64,000 nucleotides of DNA from NCBI RefSeq assembly GCF_017591425.1, contig NW_024466599.1, positions 58,417,501 to 58,481,500 on the forward strand. The letters are read 5' to 3'. Origin of the DNA: Ochotona curzoniae (taxonomy: Eukaryota; Chordata; Mammalia; Lagomorpha; Ochotonidae). A program made the position numbers and the translations under genes. Under the pieces are notes generated by a model. The model was not told the DNA's origin and did not search any database. It saw only the letters and a list, made by a program, of their open reading frames with translations. Below are positions 12,681 to 25,407 of the stretch, in pieces (the stretch's first letter is position 1; each line of letters begins with the position of its first letter).

Positions 12681-13762
12681 CAAGAAGTTGTGCTACTATT
12701 TCCTTGCTGTGGACTGTAACCTCTGTGTGGTTTTTAGCATGAAAAGGATTGGTTCTTCAACTCTGAAGAAGACATGATGATTAGGCTATTTTCGAGATGA
12801 ACTGGCAAAAGTTGTCCACGCAGTATTTGGAGACCATGAAAACCTGCTTGCCTCCTCAGGCAGGGATGATGCAAGTGAAACACAACCAAGCAGGAGACCT
12901 GGTTGGGAAATCTGCACATAGGAATTTCATAAGAGAATCAACTTGCTCATGTTTCTGATCATTACTGTCTACCTTAAAAAAGAGTAGCAGGTATTCTTTT
13001 CTCTTGATTTCTTACAGCTACACTCAGGCTTACATTCTGAAAACAGCATGTATTTCAACTTTTGCAGTCATCAAGAGTATTCTGGATGTAGGTGGTGGTT
13101 TGGGAGAGGTGGGGATTGGTAGGAGGACGCAGGGGATGCAATGCTGCAGGAATGTACCTGGAGAAAGAAACCTGATGTCTAAAAAGCAAGGAAACAAGGG
13201 GCCCCTATTCAGTAATTTTGAGTACTAAATAAAATGGGGTAGGTAAATGGGAGGGAGGAATGAAAGACAAGCCTGCAGGAAAGTAAGAAAACACAAGTAT
13301 GGACAATCCAAAGTATTTACCCCCAGGTGTTACTTGTGGTGATATTTCTGATTTTTTTTAAACCAATAACTCATGAGACTCCAATCAAATCCATCTTCTT
13401 TTAAATCCAGTCCTGCAGAAATTGATCTTCAATTTTCTCTTCAAGGTATTTTGTTTCCTTAAACAGAAAGTTCTTCGTGGTACAACTTATTTTCGAGTCT
13501 TTAACTTTGGCTTCTCACCTTTATTCTTTTTTTAATGAGAATTGTGATTTCTCTTATTTCCTTATACATACAGATCAGCCTTTAGATTTAGATGTTAAAG
13601 GTGGTGGTTTCACAGGCAAATGAGCAGAATCACAGGTCTCCAGGTAACCCTTAGGCACAGACACAAAAAAACTGAATTTCCGAAGGGGGTGGGATGGGGA
13701 TGGCAATGGTTGAGGACAAAACCTTCTGGGAGTAGGAAGAAGTGAAATGACAATACTAGAGT

Positions 13763-13775
13763 TGCCATCTGCTGG
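13763..13775 (-). promoter_or_regulatory. Candidate CTCF core motif, minus strand
   Basis: The reverse complement reads CCAGCAGATGGCA, a full match to the CTCF core pattern. Short motif only. Confidence 0.35.
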
Positions 13776-14185
13776 AGGATGACAGAATGACATTTGACAC
13801 TGAGAGCAAAGTTCCACTCATTATTCAAAATAATAAATCCCCAAGTACTGGTACTTGTCAGCTAAAGGATAAAAAATTGCAAAGGTGTGCTATTAGTTCA
13901 GCATTGCAGTGTCTGGATAATGTTCAAAATATATGTGGGAAATCAAACAATACTATCCTCTTCCCCCTCCTCACACCTCACACGTTCTTGGAAGGGAAGA
14001 TGAATATTGCTCTATACCCTTCCAAATGTCAGTATGTTCCTCCAACATGTATTTATTACTTGCACCACTGCAATTTCAAAAATGAGGATAGGGTTATTCC
14101 ACAAGTATGACTGCTCATTGCTTCCAGATTTTCTTTCTGCTTATATAATATGATCAAATGCTTGCAATTCACTTGGGCTTAATAT

Positions 14186-14390
14186 AAAGAGCTCTGGATT
14201 GGGAGTCGGAAGGGTAGGATAGCTCATCTTAGTGTGTTCAGTAGCTAGCAATGTAACCACAAGACAATCATTTTGATACTTTGGCTCTTGATGTTTTAAG
14301 CTGGAAAATCATAAATTCTGTGGAGGCTGGGCTGAGGAGTCAGAATGATCTCTGAGGTCCTTTTTAGCTCTCACATGTGATGAATGCATA
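14186..14390 (+). mobile_element. MIR element
   Basis: GCTCTGGATTGGGAGTCGG at the start and GATCTCTGAGGTCC...TTTTAGCTCTCACATG at the end follow the MIR consensus in order. Confidence 0.7.
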
Positions 14391-16429
14391 AGCATTCCAA
14401 ACTCATGTAGCACTTATAACATGAATATTCAAGCTAAATTCTCATCATTGCTTCTACTGAATGCAGCAAAACTGTATCTAATGGCCTGATTAATCAGCCA
14501 TAACCATCTTCCTTGCCAGTGAAGGGAAAAATGTTTTTCCCCTTCTCATATTGTAGAAAAAGAACCAGTTATTTAAACTTGATTTCTCTGATGCTATTTC
14601 TGTGGCAGCAACTGGCATGCCAAAGCTCCCTGATCAGGAAAAATAGAAAACAAAAGCAGGTGGAACAGCCAGTAACTGCCAAGATAAGAAATGAAAACTG
14701 AGATTGAGAGATTCACCTCTACTTGAAAAATCGTTGCGGGCCAAAATGAATGACATCATTTAATTGGAAAATTCTTCCTTTATCTGCATCAGGTGTCCGC
14801 CTCCTTCCGACCTTAAAACTATTCTTGTCCTCTCTATCCTAGAGTGACTCCTCCCTCCTCTGGAAACACTAAAGTTTAATATCAGAAAAGTTGTCTTGAT
14901 AAGTGACACAACCAGTCTTTCATTCATTTGCTCATTTGATAGTTAATGATGGCATGTATGATGGCTTGCATTCTTGTAGGTGCAATGGAAAATTTAAGAG
15001 CCCCGTTCATAGGAAGTCCACGCAAGACTGCAAAAACTTCATGGGAGGTATAATTAAAACAGAACGTGAATTTTCCATGAACTTTGTGAATCCCCTTATA
15101 TTTTGGTTGGGGTGGAGAAGGAACATACACAGTCACAGGAAAATAACATCCTGTGTATGTTTGCCATAACAGAGCATTGTAATAGGTGACACGAGTGTGG
15201 TTAGAGAAGACCTCTCTGAGGAAGTGATCTCTGTTGAAACCTGCAGGGTGTGAAGGAAACAGCGTTGTAAACACAGGGAGAAAGACATCCCTACAAAAGA
15301 ATGGCACTGAGGGGTCCAGGTCTGGGATAAAATCCCTCAGAGGGAAGGCAACTCACAAGAGGCACGCAACATACACATCATGTGAAATCCCCACGTCATG
15401 ATGAGAAAAGAGAATTTATCCCAGCTATTCTAGGAAGTATCAGTAAGCAAAAAAGTGTAGTTTTCTTCTTGTAACTCGGGGTTCTCCACCTTCAAAAGTT
15501 AGCATCCTTCTCCTTCTCTTCCTCCTCTTTCATCTTCTTTAAAATTTCTTTCACTCCTACATAATACAAACCTTTGTGCATAGAGGCCTTTGTAGATGAT
15601 GGCTAGATAAGAGATAGTGGGGTTCCACTGCATAGGAAAGTGAAGATATTGCTAATTCTCAGTTAATATTTTCAGTAGGGACTTAGCCTCAAGACAATCA
15701 GAACTCATGAGAACTGCAGTGTAGACCTTGAATCCCCCTGAAGATTGAGGAAGTGAGGTCAGAGTGAAGGCTGCTTGTCCTCAGGTGCCTCCATGATGAT
15801 AGTGGAGATGCATGACAAGGCTTCCTGCTGCAAAGGGTAGCAAGATACACTAGATGAGAGATGAAGGGAACCCCATAGTCAACTCCTTCAAAGACACTCA
15901 CTAGGTTTGGAGATGGGTTTCCAGGGTCTTTGCATATACATGTCACAGAGCTTTAACTGAAACCCTGGAATGAGTAAACCTATCACAATTCATGGTGTTC
16001 CTACTCAAAGGGATATCCTTGTACAAAACAAGGATGATAATAGTGGGGGGACTATTCAGAGGGCATTTTCTCTTTTGATGCAAGACGATTTTTAACTGCC
16101 TTTCTTTCCACTTGAGTGCAACCTTTAATTGCATTTTCAAGAGAAACTAGTACCATAAAGAGGTTGCTAAACATGAACATTGCAGTGTCCCCAACCCTGG
16201 CTAACAGTAACCTGATTTCTCTGTTGAGTGCCAAGAAGGAGCACTGAGAAATGAACGCTAAGAAAATGAGCCAAGTGTTCTTCTAAAGATGAGCTGGGGA
16301 AGGGGGTGAGGGTCAACCCTTTATTTCTGTCCATACCCAGGAATCTTGTAAGCTATGATGCCACAAGCTTGTGTCTTGGAAAGCCATGGAGATGTCAGGA
16401 AATTTGTAACCTCACCTGAACCCTATGGA

Positions 16430-16735
16430 GGTAAGTGAGATATATAGATTCAACAAAAGGAAATGGAGGGATAGAGAAGGAGGGACAGAGGTAGAGTGGA
16501 AGGAAGTGGGGAGGGAGGCAGGGGAAACAAAAAGGGGCCAAGAAAAGCAAAATATAAAAAGAGAAAATCAAAATATAGAAAGACAAAAACCAACAGAATT
16601 CAGGAAGAGAAAGCAGGAGATAAATTTAGGAGAAAGCAGGCAAGGAAGAAGGAACAAGAAACAGGGTGAGAAGCTAGCAATGGAAGAGAGAAAAGATCTA
16701 TGGAAACAATTTCCCCAACAGGATACAGATCAGAA
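16430..16735 (+). repeat. Long purine-rich stretch
   Basis: About 300 bases are dominated by A and G (GGAGGGA, GAAAGACAAAAA and similar). The open frame across it (16425-16742) is low-complexity and not considered a gene. Confidence 0.6.
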
Positions 16736-17100
16736 TTCCTGAAGCCCCACTGTATCAGTAGCTGGGACTGCGTTGGTCAAAACCGAATGTTCTCCCAAGT
16801 GATGTCAGGGTGTCGTGCAATTTGGGGGCAAAGAATTCTATGAAAAGAAGAAAAGATGTTACCAGTGGACAGTGACCAGGGTGGCACTGGCACCCACTCT
16901 GAGCACAGCTGAGAGGCAGGGCATCTGTAGGACCATGTCTCAGTTTGCCTGGAATGGCAAGCGGTGGGGCCACCACTCCTTCGTGTGAATGTGGGGTTCT
17001 TATTTGCTTCTAGCACAGGTCTGGCTGGTTTTGGAATTTGGCTTCCAAGAGGCATTGAAGGGTAAGAGAATCTTCCTTCCTTCCCTGCTAAAATACCAAT

Positions 17101-17370
17101 CGACGTGGCTCCGTTTCAGTGTGACTAGTCAACGTCGGCACCGTCTCTGCTGGCATGCATTTCTAATCTTCCTGGTAACGCCCGCAGCGACCTGGCTGTG
17201 CGGCTGTGCGTGTGAGCCTAGCCCAGGCTGGCGCGTGGAGCCTGTCTGCCCCCGCGGCGCGCAGTTCACAAGCTGCGGGAATCCAGGGGCGGCAGGCAGC
17301 TTTGCGGGGAGCGCAGCCGCCCAGGCAAGGGAACAATTGATTCTCGGGGATTAAGTTTACGTGGGCCCGA
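17101..17370. promoter_or_regulatory. Orphan CpG-rich patch (small CpG island)
   Basis: About 25 CpG dinucleotides fall in about 270 bases, densest at 17225-17320 (CCCGCGGCGCGC and similar), in an otherwise CpG-poor region. No SINE or other repeat explains it. Reading frames across it (for example 16989-17354 +) have no recognisable homology. It could be a promoter or first exon of an unannotated transcript or a CTNNA2 isoform, or a methylation-free enhancer. Confidence 0.5.
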
Positions 17371-18679
17371 ATTGTGTGTTACTATGACAATGGTAAATAG
17401 GCTCACTGGCTTCCAGGGAAGTGGCACCGCACAGAGTGAGCTGTGGAAGGCACCATCGCTCCAGCTGCAGCAGAGAAGTCTACCCATTTCATTCATGCAA
17501 AACACATGAAATGAAGGGCTTGAGGTAGCCACTGGATTACTTAAACTCTCATCTCCTGACACTGCATTGACAATCACCTATCCTGAGTTTGATTTAGTGG
17601 CTCCAACTAATAAAAAGCCTGGTTGTGGACCGGAAAGAAGGGAATTAAAGCATGCTTATCAGATGGTAATTAACTTGCTCCAGAAAGAAAGAAAATGAGC
17701 CAAGTGTTCTGATAAAGTGGTTCTGTGTAATTCAGCATATACAGGAATGTGTCAAATTACCTCTGAAAAAATACATACACGTTTAAAATATATTTTGTTT
17801 TGTTGTTTCTGTCCCAAGAGGAATAGCCGGTCTTTCCTGAAGGCTAATACACCTTTAACAAAATACAGAGCTCTTTCGGAAAGGCGGTCACTTTCCTTAG
17901 AGTATAAATTACCCACCATGCCAGAGTCGGTCTCACAAAACGTGTTAGCAGAAATAAGGTATTGATTAAATAAGGTCACAGTAAAGACTCTATTTACATG
18001 AATATTTCCCACCACTGGTGATACAGCAATTTGTCATCCATCAGAACCCACACATGGATCTAGACACTCAAGCACCAAAATTAATTCATTGCCACAGTTA
18101 CCTGAATTAGAATATACAGACTTTTGATATATTAGAAAGAAAAGTGTTTTTTTTTTAAGTCCACATCATAGGTGTAAGAAAAATAGAATTAATTCTACCA
18201 ATTATCCCTGGTTGTAGTTCATTTGTTTACATTCTATGGACTCATTATACAAAGACATAACATGCTCAAGACAACTTACTGTTCTTAACGCAGCTAGCTC
18301 AACTCATCTCTACGCATGTTCCCCTCAGGTATAGTTAGCCCAATAGACCCGACCCTGAGCATATTTTTGTTCCCACTAGTTAGGCTTGGCCCAGGATCTC
18401 CTTACCATCTGTCATCCCCAGGGAGTATTTTAACTCCTCCTTTCTCCTGGTGCCATCTTTCCCTGCAGTGAAATCTCCAAAACCTTTCAATGAAATCTGC
18501 TAACTTTTATATATCAAAGAACCTATCATATCAAATTTATATATTCATCCATCTGCATCATTTAACACTCTAGAAAACAGCCTCAATATATACACGAATG
18601 AGTGAATATTGATAGTGTTTTCTGGAGGAATTACTTTGTTGAAGCAGGGATTGTTAAGGTTGTTCTTCCCTGTGCTGCA

Positions 18680-18915
18680 TGGAAGACATCACTGCCCTAC
18701 TGTGGATACATGGGAATCGAGGTTTCCCACATAAGCAACAATGACTCGGCAAACTGAGTTGCTACCTGCTGCCTCCACCAGTGTGCACTGGCAGGAAGTT
18801 GGAGCAGTGCTGGCAGGAGGCAGGAGCAGAGCTGGAGCTTGCACCTCAGCACTCTAATGTGGGATGTAAGTATCATCAATAGCATCTCCATCACTATGCC
18901 AAATGACCACCCCTA
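18680..18915 (-). mobile_element. Old CSINE, minus strand, diverged
   Basis: CTGGCAGGAAGTTGGAGCAG, GGAGCAGAGCTGGAGCTTGCA and AATGTGGGATGT follow the reverse complement of an older CSINE. Confidence 0.65.
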
Positions 18916-18979
18916 GTCAAGTGATTGTTTAGAGTCACCTCTCTTCACAGCACACTCAATACTAAGAAATGATATGGAT

Positions 18980-19185
18980 GGGGTCAGCAGAGTAGCTTAA
19001 AGGGTAAACCCGCCTCCTGCAAAATGGGCATCCTATGTGGACACCAGTGGCTTCAGAATGGCCCAGCTCCAGCCAATGTGGCAATTTGGGGAGTGAAGCA
19101 GTGGAGAGAAGATTTTTCTCTTTCTGTCTCTCCCTCCCTCTCTGTACACTTTGCTGTTCAAATAAATAAATCTTTTTTTTTAAAG
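18980..19185 (+). mobile_element. CSINE with internal deletion
   Basis: The diverged tRNA-like head (GGGGTCAGCAGAGTAGC) passes almost directly to GCAATTTGGGGAGTGAAGC and ends AAATAAATAAATC plus T/A tail. About 120 bases of the usual body are missing. Confidence 0.8.
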
Positions 19186-21482
19186 AAACAAGTGAAATGG
19201 ATAGCTATCCTTCCACATGACTGTCACCTGTGGGTAATTTCAGATGTTCTGTCTGCTTCTCACTCAATCCTTCTGCTAGGCAAACAACTCACTACTACAT
19301 CATATTTCAGACAAGGTAAACTACGGTCCAATCCTAGAGCTGAGTACAAGGGCTGCTGAAGTCAAATGAGAAAAATGAAGATGAGGAAATACTCTCAAGT
19401 TCGTTTCCAATATAGATCTCTATTTTGCTGAGAAATGAAGCCATTTGGCCAAAGGGGAGGACAAATGGCAATGCCAAATGTAGTGCTATGATTTTAGGAG
19501 TAGTCCTTACAAAATTGACAAAAACAATAAAAATATCTTAGAACTGTAGGAAGTAACTTTAAAGCGAACTGTATGTGTATCATCTTATGTTAATTTTCTT
19601 TAAAGTAGTGCCATAAAGCAAGAACATTAATATCATTCTATGGATGAAGAAACATGCATCCTGCTAGTTAACTCAACAAATCTGTAAGTTGCTTAAAAAT
19701 ATCTAATGGCTGAAAAATAATGCCCGAGCTTAAGACACCTATCAAATGCTAAAATGAGAGCAATATTGTTCTTTGACACTCTGATGATTACTCTATTAAC
19801 ATGCAATTCCCCTCTTGCCAATTCTAAAACCAGATGTAAAACCTTGCCTCATTTCCCAATAGCAGACTACAGGAAGCGAGATGCTCACTGCTGCAGAGGG
19901 CTCCAGTTAGAGTTGCTACTGTTGTCAAATAGAATGCTGTATTTCTGAAAAACTTTCGAATATGTCTCCATTTAAGCCTTCTGACACCATTACAGTCAGG
20001 TGTGTGATAAATACCACATAGTTTACTTTGTAAACAAGTATTCTTTTGCCAGTTTGGACACTATGATCAGGGACAATGAGGAATTTGGGGATTGGAGACC
20101 CAAGTACATCTTGATATGTCCATATCACTGACATCACATAGAAGTGCTTATTTTTTTTTCTTCTTTATCCCTTAGGGAATTTGAAAGAGGAAAATCTTCA
20201 AAGCAACAGGACTTTCCTGCCCACATTAGTTAACCAATATCCCAAGTGATTTACTTGGACCTCAAAAAAAAAAAAAAACTATGAAATCTTTTCAATGTTC
20301 ACAACAACCATGTTATATAAGGAAGCAAATTTGGTTTGAGTTTGAAGGGATGTGATCAGTTTGACAATATGCCAGCAACCTTTTGTTAAACAACTATTTG
20401 AAACAACAATAAATTTAACAAACTGCCTGGTATCCAATCCGACCTTATTAGACATTTATACTGAAAGCAAGTGGTTGACTCCCGTTATACACAATTCTAA
20501 ACTGGAAGATATCATTCAAACATTTCAATTTTATTGAAATTAAGTACAGTAGATAAATGTAAATGTTTTTAGAGAACTGTTTACATGAATGAGTATTTAT
20601 TCATAGAAGGCCATTACTGTTTGATCATGACTGTCCTGTGCATATTGGTCAAAAGAATCTAAGTGACTGTTCAAGTTGATGGGTCTGTACTCAGGACAAG
20701 CTCCCATTTGTGACAGGTTCGATAAAAGATCCTGTTCTCCCTTTAACCACAATTTCCTAAGCATGGAAATGAACCCTTAACATCCTACTTATCTTAATAA
20801 CTAGCTATAAGCTATTCAACCAAAGATACATCCATTATATGATCACTGAGTTGATAGGTATATACAGCTATATGATTTGTGTACATAAGGGTAGTATGGG
20901 GTGGGAATGGATGCTATTACGAAGGAGGTGAAATTTAATGGATGCTAGAATCAGCAGGACAATATAAAACCCACAAGTCCATGCAATGTTGAAATAGAAG
21001 TGTTTACTTAGGGGTATGAAGAAAAGCCACCAGCTTGAAGAAGAGGCCTACTAGGAAGTAGCGAATGATGGCTTTGGCCACTGCTCTTCACCACATGAAG
21101 CCAATCATCATCAGTTCATTTACTTCACTGAATTACGTTTAGATAGATGTTGCAAGTGCAGTGAGAGTTTAAAGAATCTGCTAATAAATCAGAGCCCCAA
21201 ATACAAAATGAGATTTCTGAGTGTGTGCTCCTTGATGGTCTGTTCTGTTACTATGGAAATAAGAAAAGATGCCAGAAAGCTAGCCAAGGGAACTAGGATT
21301 CCAGGAGCAAAGTTTGAATGGTCATATGTTCCCTTTTGCTGGGTTATATACTGAATGAACTCAGGAAAAGGAAGATTGTGGGAGAACCATTTGGCTTGTA
21401 CAGAAATACAGAAGTAAAGAGCTGATTGATAGTTTCCTTAAGAATTCCCAGAAATGGGTCTAGTGAGTGTGGAAAACTCGTC

Positions 21483-21512
21483 TTAAATAAATAAATAAAT
21501 AAATAAATAAAG
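21483..21512 (+). repeat. (AAAT)n microsatellite
   Basis: Seven or so uninterrupted AAAT units. Confidence 0.95.
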
Positions 21513-21734
21513 TTGTGATAAGGAAAACTATTCAGGTTTTCTGTGTCTTGGCTGTCTTATGTACATGGTGGAAATAGAATTTCTTCAGATACTGAAGAAA
21601 GTATGCAATCAACATACTTAAGCATTTTTATTTAGTACCTAAGATAGACCACTCTATAAGGTTTGGCGGAACTGGTAAAGCAGTCAGTGAATATTCACAA
21701 GAAAGTGGATTGATTCTTTAAGGAAGCACATTTT

Positions 21735-22140
21735 GTGTTCAGAATCCTCCTTTAAACCTCTTCAACCGCATCTTGCTTGCTTCAGCATGCTTATACTTTC
21801 ACAGTCTCCTGTACGTTGGCTCATCTTGGTTTCCAGGGCCTTGGCACGTGCTGTATCCTTTACCTGGAATGTACATCTTGTGGTGCTTGTAATGACTACC
21901 CCTCCCTCATCACTTAGGATTCAATGTTCTTGACATTACTTCAGGGATGACTTACCTAACTAAGGAGCAACTCTCCATCAAGTTCTCTCTTCTGCATGGT
22001 TCTATTTTAGTTTTACCTAGCATCACCAGTATCTAAAATTATCTTATCAGCTTACTGACAAGATTACTCAGTCTTGTACATTTCTGCATCTCCAGAACTA
22101 GAATATGCCTGCATATTCTATAAGAAATAGATGTTCTTCA
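21735..22140 (+). mobile_element. L2 LINE 3' end
   Basis: CTTGGCACGTGCTGTATCC...TTTACCTGGAATG, then ATGACTTACC...CAACTCTC, then TTGTACATTTCTGCATCTCCAG in order match the L2 ORF end and 3' UTR. Confidence 0.65.
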
Positions 22141-22284
22141 CTGTTGACTGACATATCGGCCAGCTGACTGATGAGAATGGGACTCCAAAGTAGGTATAGT
22201 TGAGTTAACTTTTCAAAATAGAAGTTGTCCTATTCCAAGAAAAAAAAATAACCCAAACAAAAAATCAGAGAATGACAACATTAG

Positions 22285-22316
22285 GCTGTATTCTCTCTCT
22301 CTGTCTCTCTCTCATT
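22285..22316 (+). repeat. (CT)n microsatellite, interrupted
   Basis: CTCTCTCTCTGTCTCTCTCTC. Confidence 0.85.
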
Positions 22317-22420
22317 CTGCCTTCAGGAGAAAGACAACATCAAGGAAAGCATGGAAGTTGTAAATAGTGTTTTTCACTTGAAAGCAAAGCAGAAGTGGAA
22401 AAAAGCTACATGTGCTTTTA

Positions 22421-22703
22421 TTTTATTTCATTTTTTAAAGATTTATTTATTTACTAGAAAGACACAGTTATAAAGAGAGACAAAAAGAAGACAGAGAAAC
22501 CTCCCATCCACTGGGTTCACTCCCTAAATGGCTACACTAGCTCAGGGTAAACTAAACTGAAGTCAGGAGCCAGGAACTTCATTCATCCAATTCTCCCATG
22601 TGGGCCATCCCCTTCTGCTTTTCCAATGGCAGTAGCCCAAAGGTGGATTGGAAGTGAAGCAACTGGGACTCAAATCTGTGCCCATATTGGGAGCTGGCAA
22701 AGC
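22421..22703 (-). mobile_element. CSINE, minus strand, with long target-site duplication
   Basis: TTTTTTAAAGATTTATTTAT starts the reversed element and CCCATATTGGGAGCTGG ends it. The flanks share an approximate duplication: TGGAAAAAAGCTACATGTG (from 22396) and TGGAAGAGGCTACATGTG (from 22704). This marks it as a classical L1-mobilised insertion. Confidence 0.88.
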
Positions 22704-22969
22704 TGGAAGAGGCTACATGTGTTTTAGATGTCACTAATCATTATTCAGCCTCTTGAAAAAAACTTACACTGTCGAAGCTTAACCTTCCCATGCCAGCTGC
22801 TGGAGCCACCTCCCGAGTATAAGGAAAAAGGAAGCTATAAAACTACAGTACGTTAGCATTTCCTACAAGTTCAGACCAGGGATCTGCATATGCCTAAGAA
22901 ATTCTGGTGATCTTACCAGGATACACCTAGAAGCTCTTGAAAAACATTGTTTTAAGGTTTAGTTATTAT

Positions 22970-23341
22970 GGGCCAGCATTCCTGATTAATCCTTCACCCT
23001 CAAGTGTTGGCATCCCATATGGGTACCAGTTAGTGTCCCAACTGCTTCACTTGCAATCCAGCTCCCTGCTTGTGGCCTGAAAAAACAACAAACAAACAAA
23101 CAAAAAACAGTTGAGCAAGACCCAAGCCCTTGGGAATCTGCACCTATGTGGGAAATCTAGAAGAGGCTTCAGGCTCCTGGCTTCAGATTGGCTCAACTCC
23201 AGTCACTGCAGCCAACTCGGGGGGCGGGGGGGAGGGTGTGAATCAGCAGATGGAAACTCTTTCTCTCTCTGTTTTTCCTTTCTGTAATTCTGACTTTCTT
23301 ATAAAAATAAATGCAATGTTACAAAAAAAAAAAAAAAAAAA
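22970..23341 (+). mobile_element. CSINE with internal (CAAA)n expansion
   Basis: It runs from GGGCCAGCATT through CCAGCTCCCTGCTTGTGGCC and a 3' TATAAAAATAAATG to a long poly(A). The usual GGGAAAGCAG after GTGGCCTG is replaced by A/CAAA-rich sequence (23079-23107), and a G-rich insertion (23217-23237) sits where CATTTGGGGAG is expected. Confidence 0.85.
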
Positions 23342-23505
23342 GATCTCCCATGTGTGTGACAGAGCCAAGTACCTGAGCCATTACTTGCTGCCTTCCTGGG
23401 CACACATTAGTAGAAAGCTGGATTGGAACAGAGCAGCCAGGACTAGAATCAGGGACCTGGATATGAGACAAGATGTCCCAAGTGGCACAATACCAATTTC
23501 AGAAA
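23342..23505 (-). mobile_element. Old CSINE fragment, minus strand
   Basis: Directly after the poly(A) of the previous [64 protein letters not shown]. This matches an older CSINE subfamily in reverse. Confidence 0.65.
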
Positions 23506-23744
23506 ACTGAAATTAAAAATAGACTTATTTTGCTGCATACTTTCTTAATATCCATACAGATTTTCATTGTATATATATATTTTTCTATGAAGATTTTGAG
23601 GACACCTTAGTGTTAACTGTATTAAGTTGCAAAGAGTATCCAATGATTTTCTCATACTCTAGAAATATTTAATTTTGGACTAAAAGCTGGACAGTCAATC
23701 TCTCAACTGAAAAAAAAAACACAAAATCCAGTAAAAAGTTGTTT

Positions 23745-24082
23745 AGGGGACTCACAGCAATAGCCTATTATCTAAATTCTCATCTTGCATGCATCGGGAT
23801 CCCATATAGGTGCCAGCTCAGGCCCTGGCTGCTCTATTTCCCATCCAGCTCCCTCCTTGTGGCATAGGAAAGCAGAAGAGGATGGTCTAAGGCCTTGGGA
23901 CCCTGCACTTGAGTGGGAGATCTGAAAGAAATTCCTGTCTCCTGGCTCCTGGCTTTGGGTCAGCTCAGCTCTGGCTGTTGTGGCCTCTTGGGGAGTGAAT
24001 CAATGGACAGAAGACCCTTCTGTCTCTGCTTCTCTCTGTAAATCTGTTTTTCCAATAAAAATAAGTAAATCTTAAAAAAAAT
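23745..24082 (+). mobile_element. CSINE
   Basis: CTTGCATGCATCGGGATCCC, CATCCAGCTCCCTCCTTGTG, CTCTTGGGGAGTGAATCAAT and tail CCAATAAAAATAAGTAAATC appear in family order. Confidence 0.9.
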
Positions 24083-24454
24083 TGTTTAGGGATATTGACA
24101 GTTTGGGTAAGCATGTGCATAGCTATTTCTGGTTTATATTGCTCTACATTTGAATTGTGCTTCTTAGTTAAATACAAAAATTTTTAAAATATTTATGTAC
24201 TGTTATTTTAATTTTAAATTGCTATTTTTATAGGCAAAGGACAATTGAGCAGAAAAATGTTATACTGTCTTTTTGCAGCTATTCATGCTGTGTAGCAACC
24301 TGTTTTACTGCTTAAACCTGTGTTTGTTCTGTTTCAATTGTGCAGAAGGAAACAGTTCTGGCACCTTTAAAAATCAAAGATCTATCACTCAACAGGAGAA
24401 CATAGCAACCCTAGGAAAGAGAATTCTGAGAAATAGCAAAAAGCTATAGTGCTT

Positions 24455-24620
24455 CTAAAACCTTACTGAGTTTATGAATCACCTGGGGATCTTGTAAAAA
24501 TGTAGATTCTGATTCAATACGTCTTGAGTGGAGTCTAAAACTCCGCATTTCTAACAAGCCGTGGATAATGCTTATCCCTCTGATTCTTGGTGTTTATAGA
24601 TGAAGGTTTGAGAAATAAAA
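24455..24620 (+). mobile_element. MER5A-type hAT DNA transposon relic
   Basis: TATGAATCACCTGGGGATCTTG, GATTCTGATTCAATACGTCT and GCATTTCTAACAAGC match MER5A landmarks in order, ending in GTTTGAGAAA. Confidence 0.7.
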
Positions 24621-25407
24621 AATCAGTTCAGAGCATTTTGCATTTGCAGTTGTAGCAACATTAAGCCATTATGGCTACATTTAATCGATAAAAATGACAA
24701 TAAATTCTGTCCTTCCCATGGTGAGATGGAGCCGACTTCTCTCCTGTTCCAGTCAAGTTGACCACATGAATTGCCTTGGTCAACAGAGAGCAGCAATCTG
24801 CCAGATGGTGAGACTTGAAAAGTACTCACACCCTGGGACTTCTCTTTTCCCGCTCTCACAAGCCAGTAATGATCACACAATTGCAACAGAACCAGCTTGC
24901 CTGAGGAGGAGATGCCACATGGAGGACACCAGAGATGCCTCAGCCCACAGTGCCAGTCAGGCAGACCCCAGTTCACAGTCTGCCAACTGCCATCCTAGGA
25001 GGGAAGCCATCCAGGATCATCTGGTCTCCAGCTAGTTCCCCAGCTGCTGATAAACACTTGAGCAATCAGAGCAGGTTTCCATGCACCTGGCCGTGCAGAG
25101 GATGCCTTCCACTGATATACAGACTGATAAAATAGATACAATTTCTATTTTTTCCATAATCACCATTGAGCTTTTGTTATTTTTACTTAGCTCCTAAAAC
25201 AGAAAGTTAAGAGTGTACAAGTTAAGTACATGATATTTGTGCTTACAATTCTTTTTCCTACTTATCTTCAAAGTACATGGTATAATTGTGTTTTTGCATG
25301 ATAAAAATTGATATGTCATTATTATAATTTTTGAGCTATTTCTAATTTTTATAATTTATTTTACTATGGTGAATATATTATTTTTTAATAAACATGTTTT
25401 TTAAAGC

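Noticed and set aside
16425..16742. 105-codon Glu/Lys/Arg-rich frame
   Set aside because: Low-complexity translation of a purine-rich tract.
18911..18924. Short similarity to a Y RNA 3' end (CCTAGTCAAGTG)
   Set aside because: Only 12 bases, with no continuation into the rest of Y RNA.
23130..23510. 126-codon frame
   Set aside because: Runs through a CSINE and its poly(A); repeat-derived.
24623..25135. Frames of over 110 codons on both strands near 24.8 kb
   Set aside because: Opposite-strand overlap without a family signature; not supported as a gene or retrocopy.
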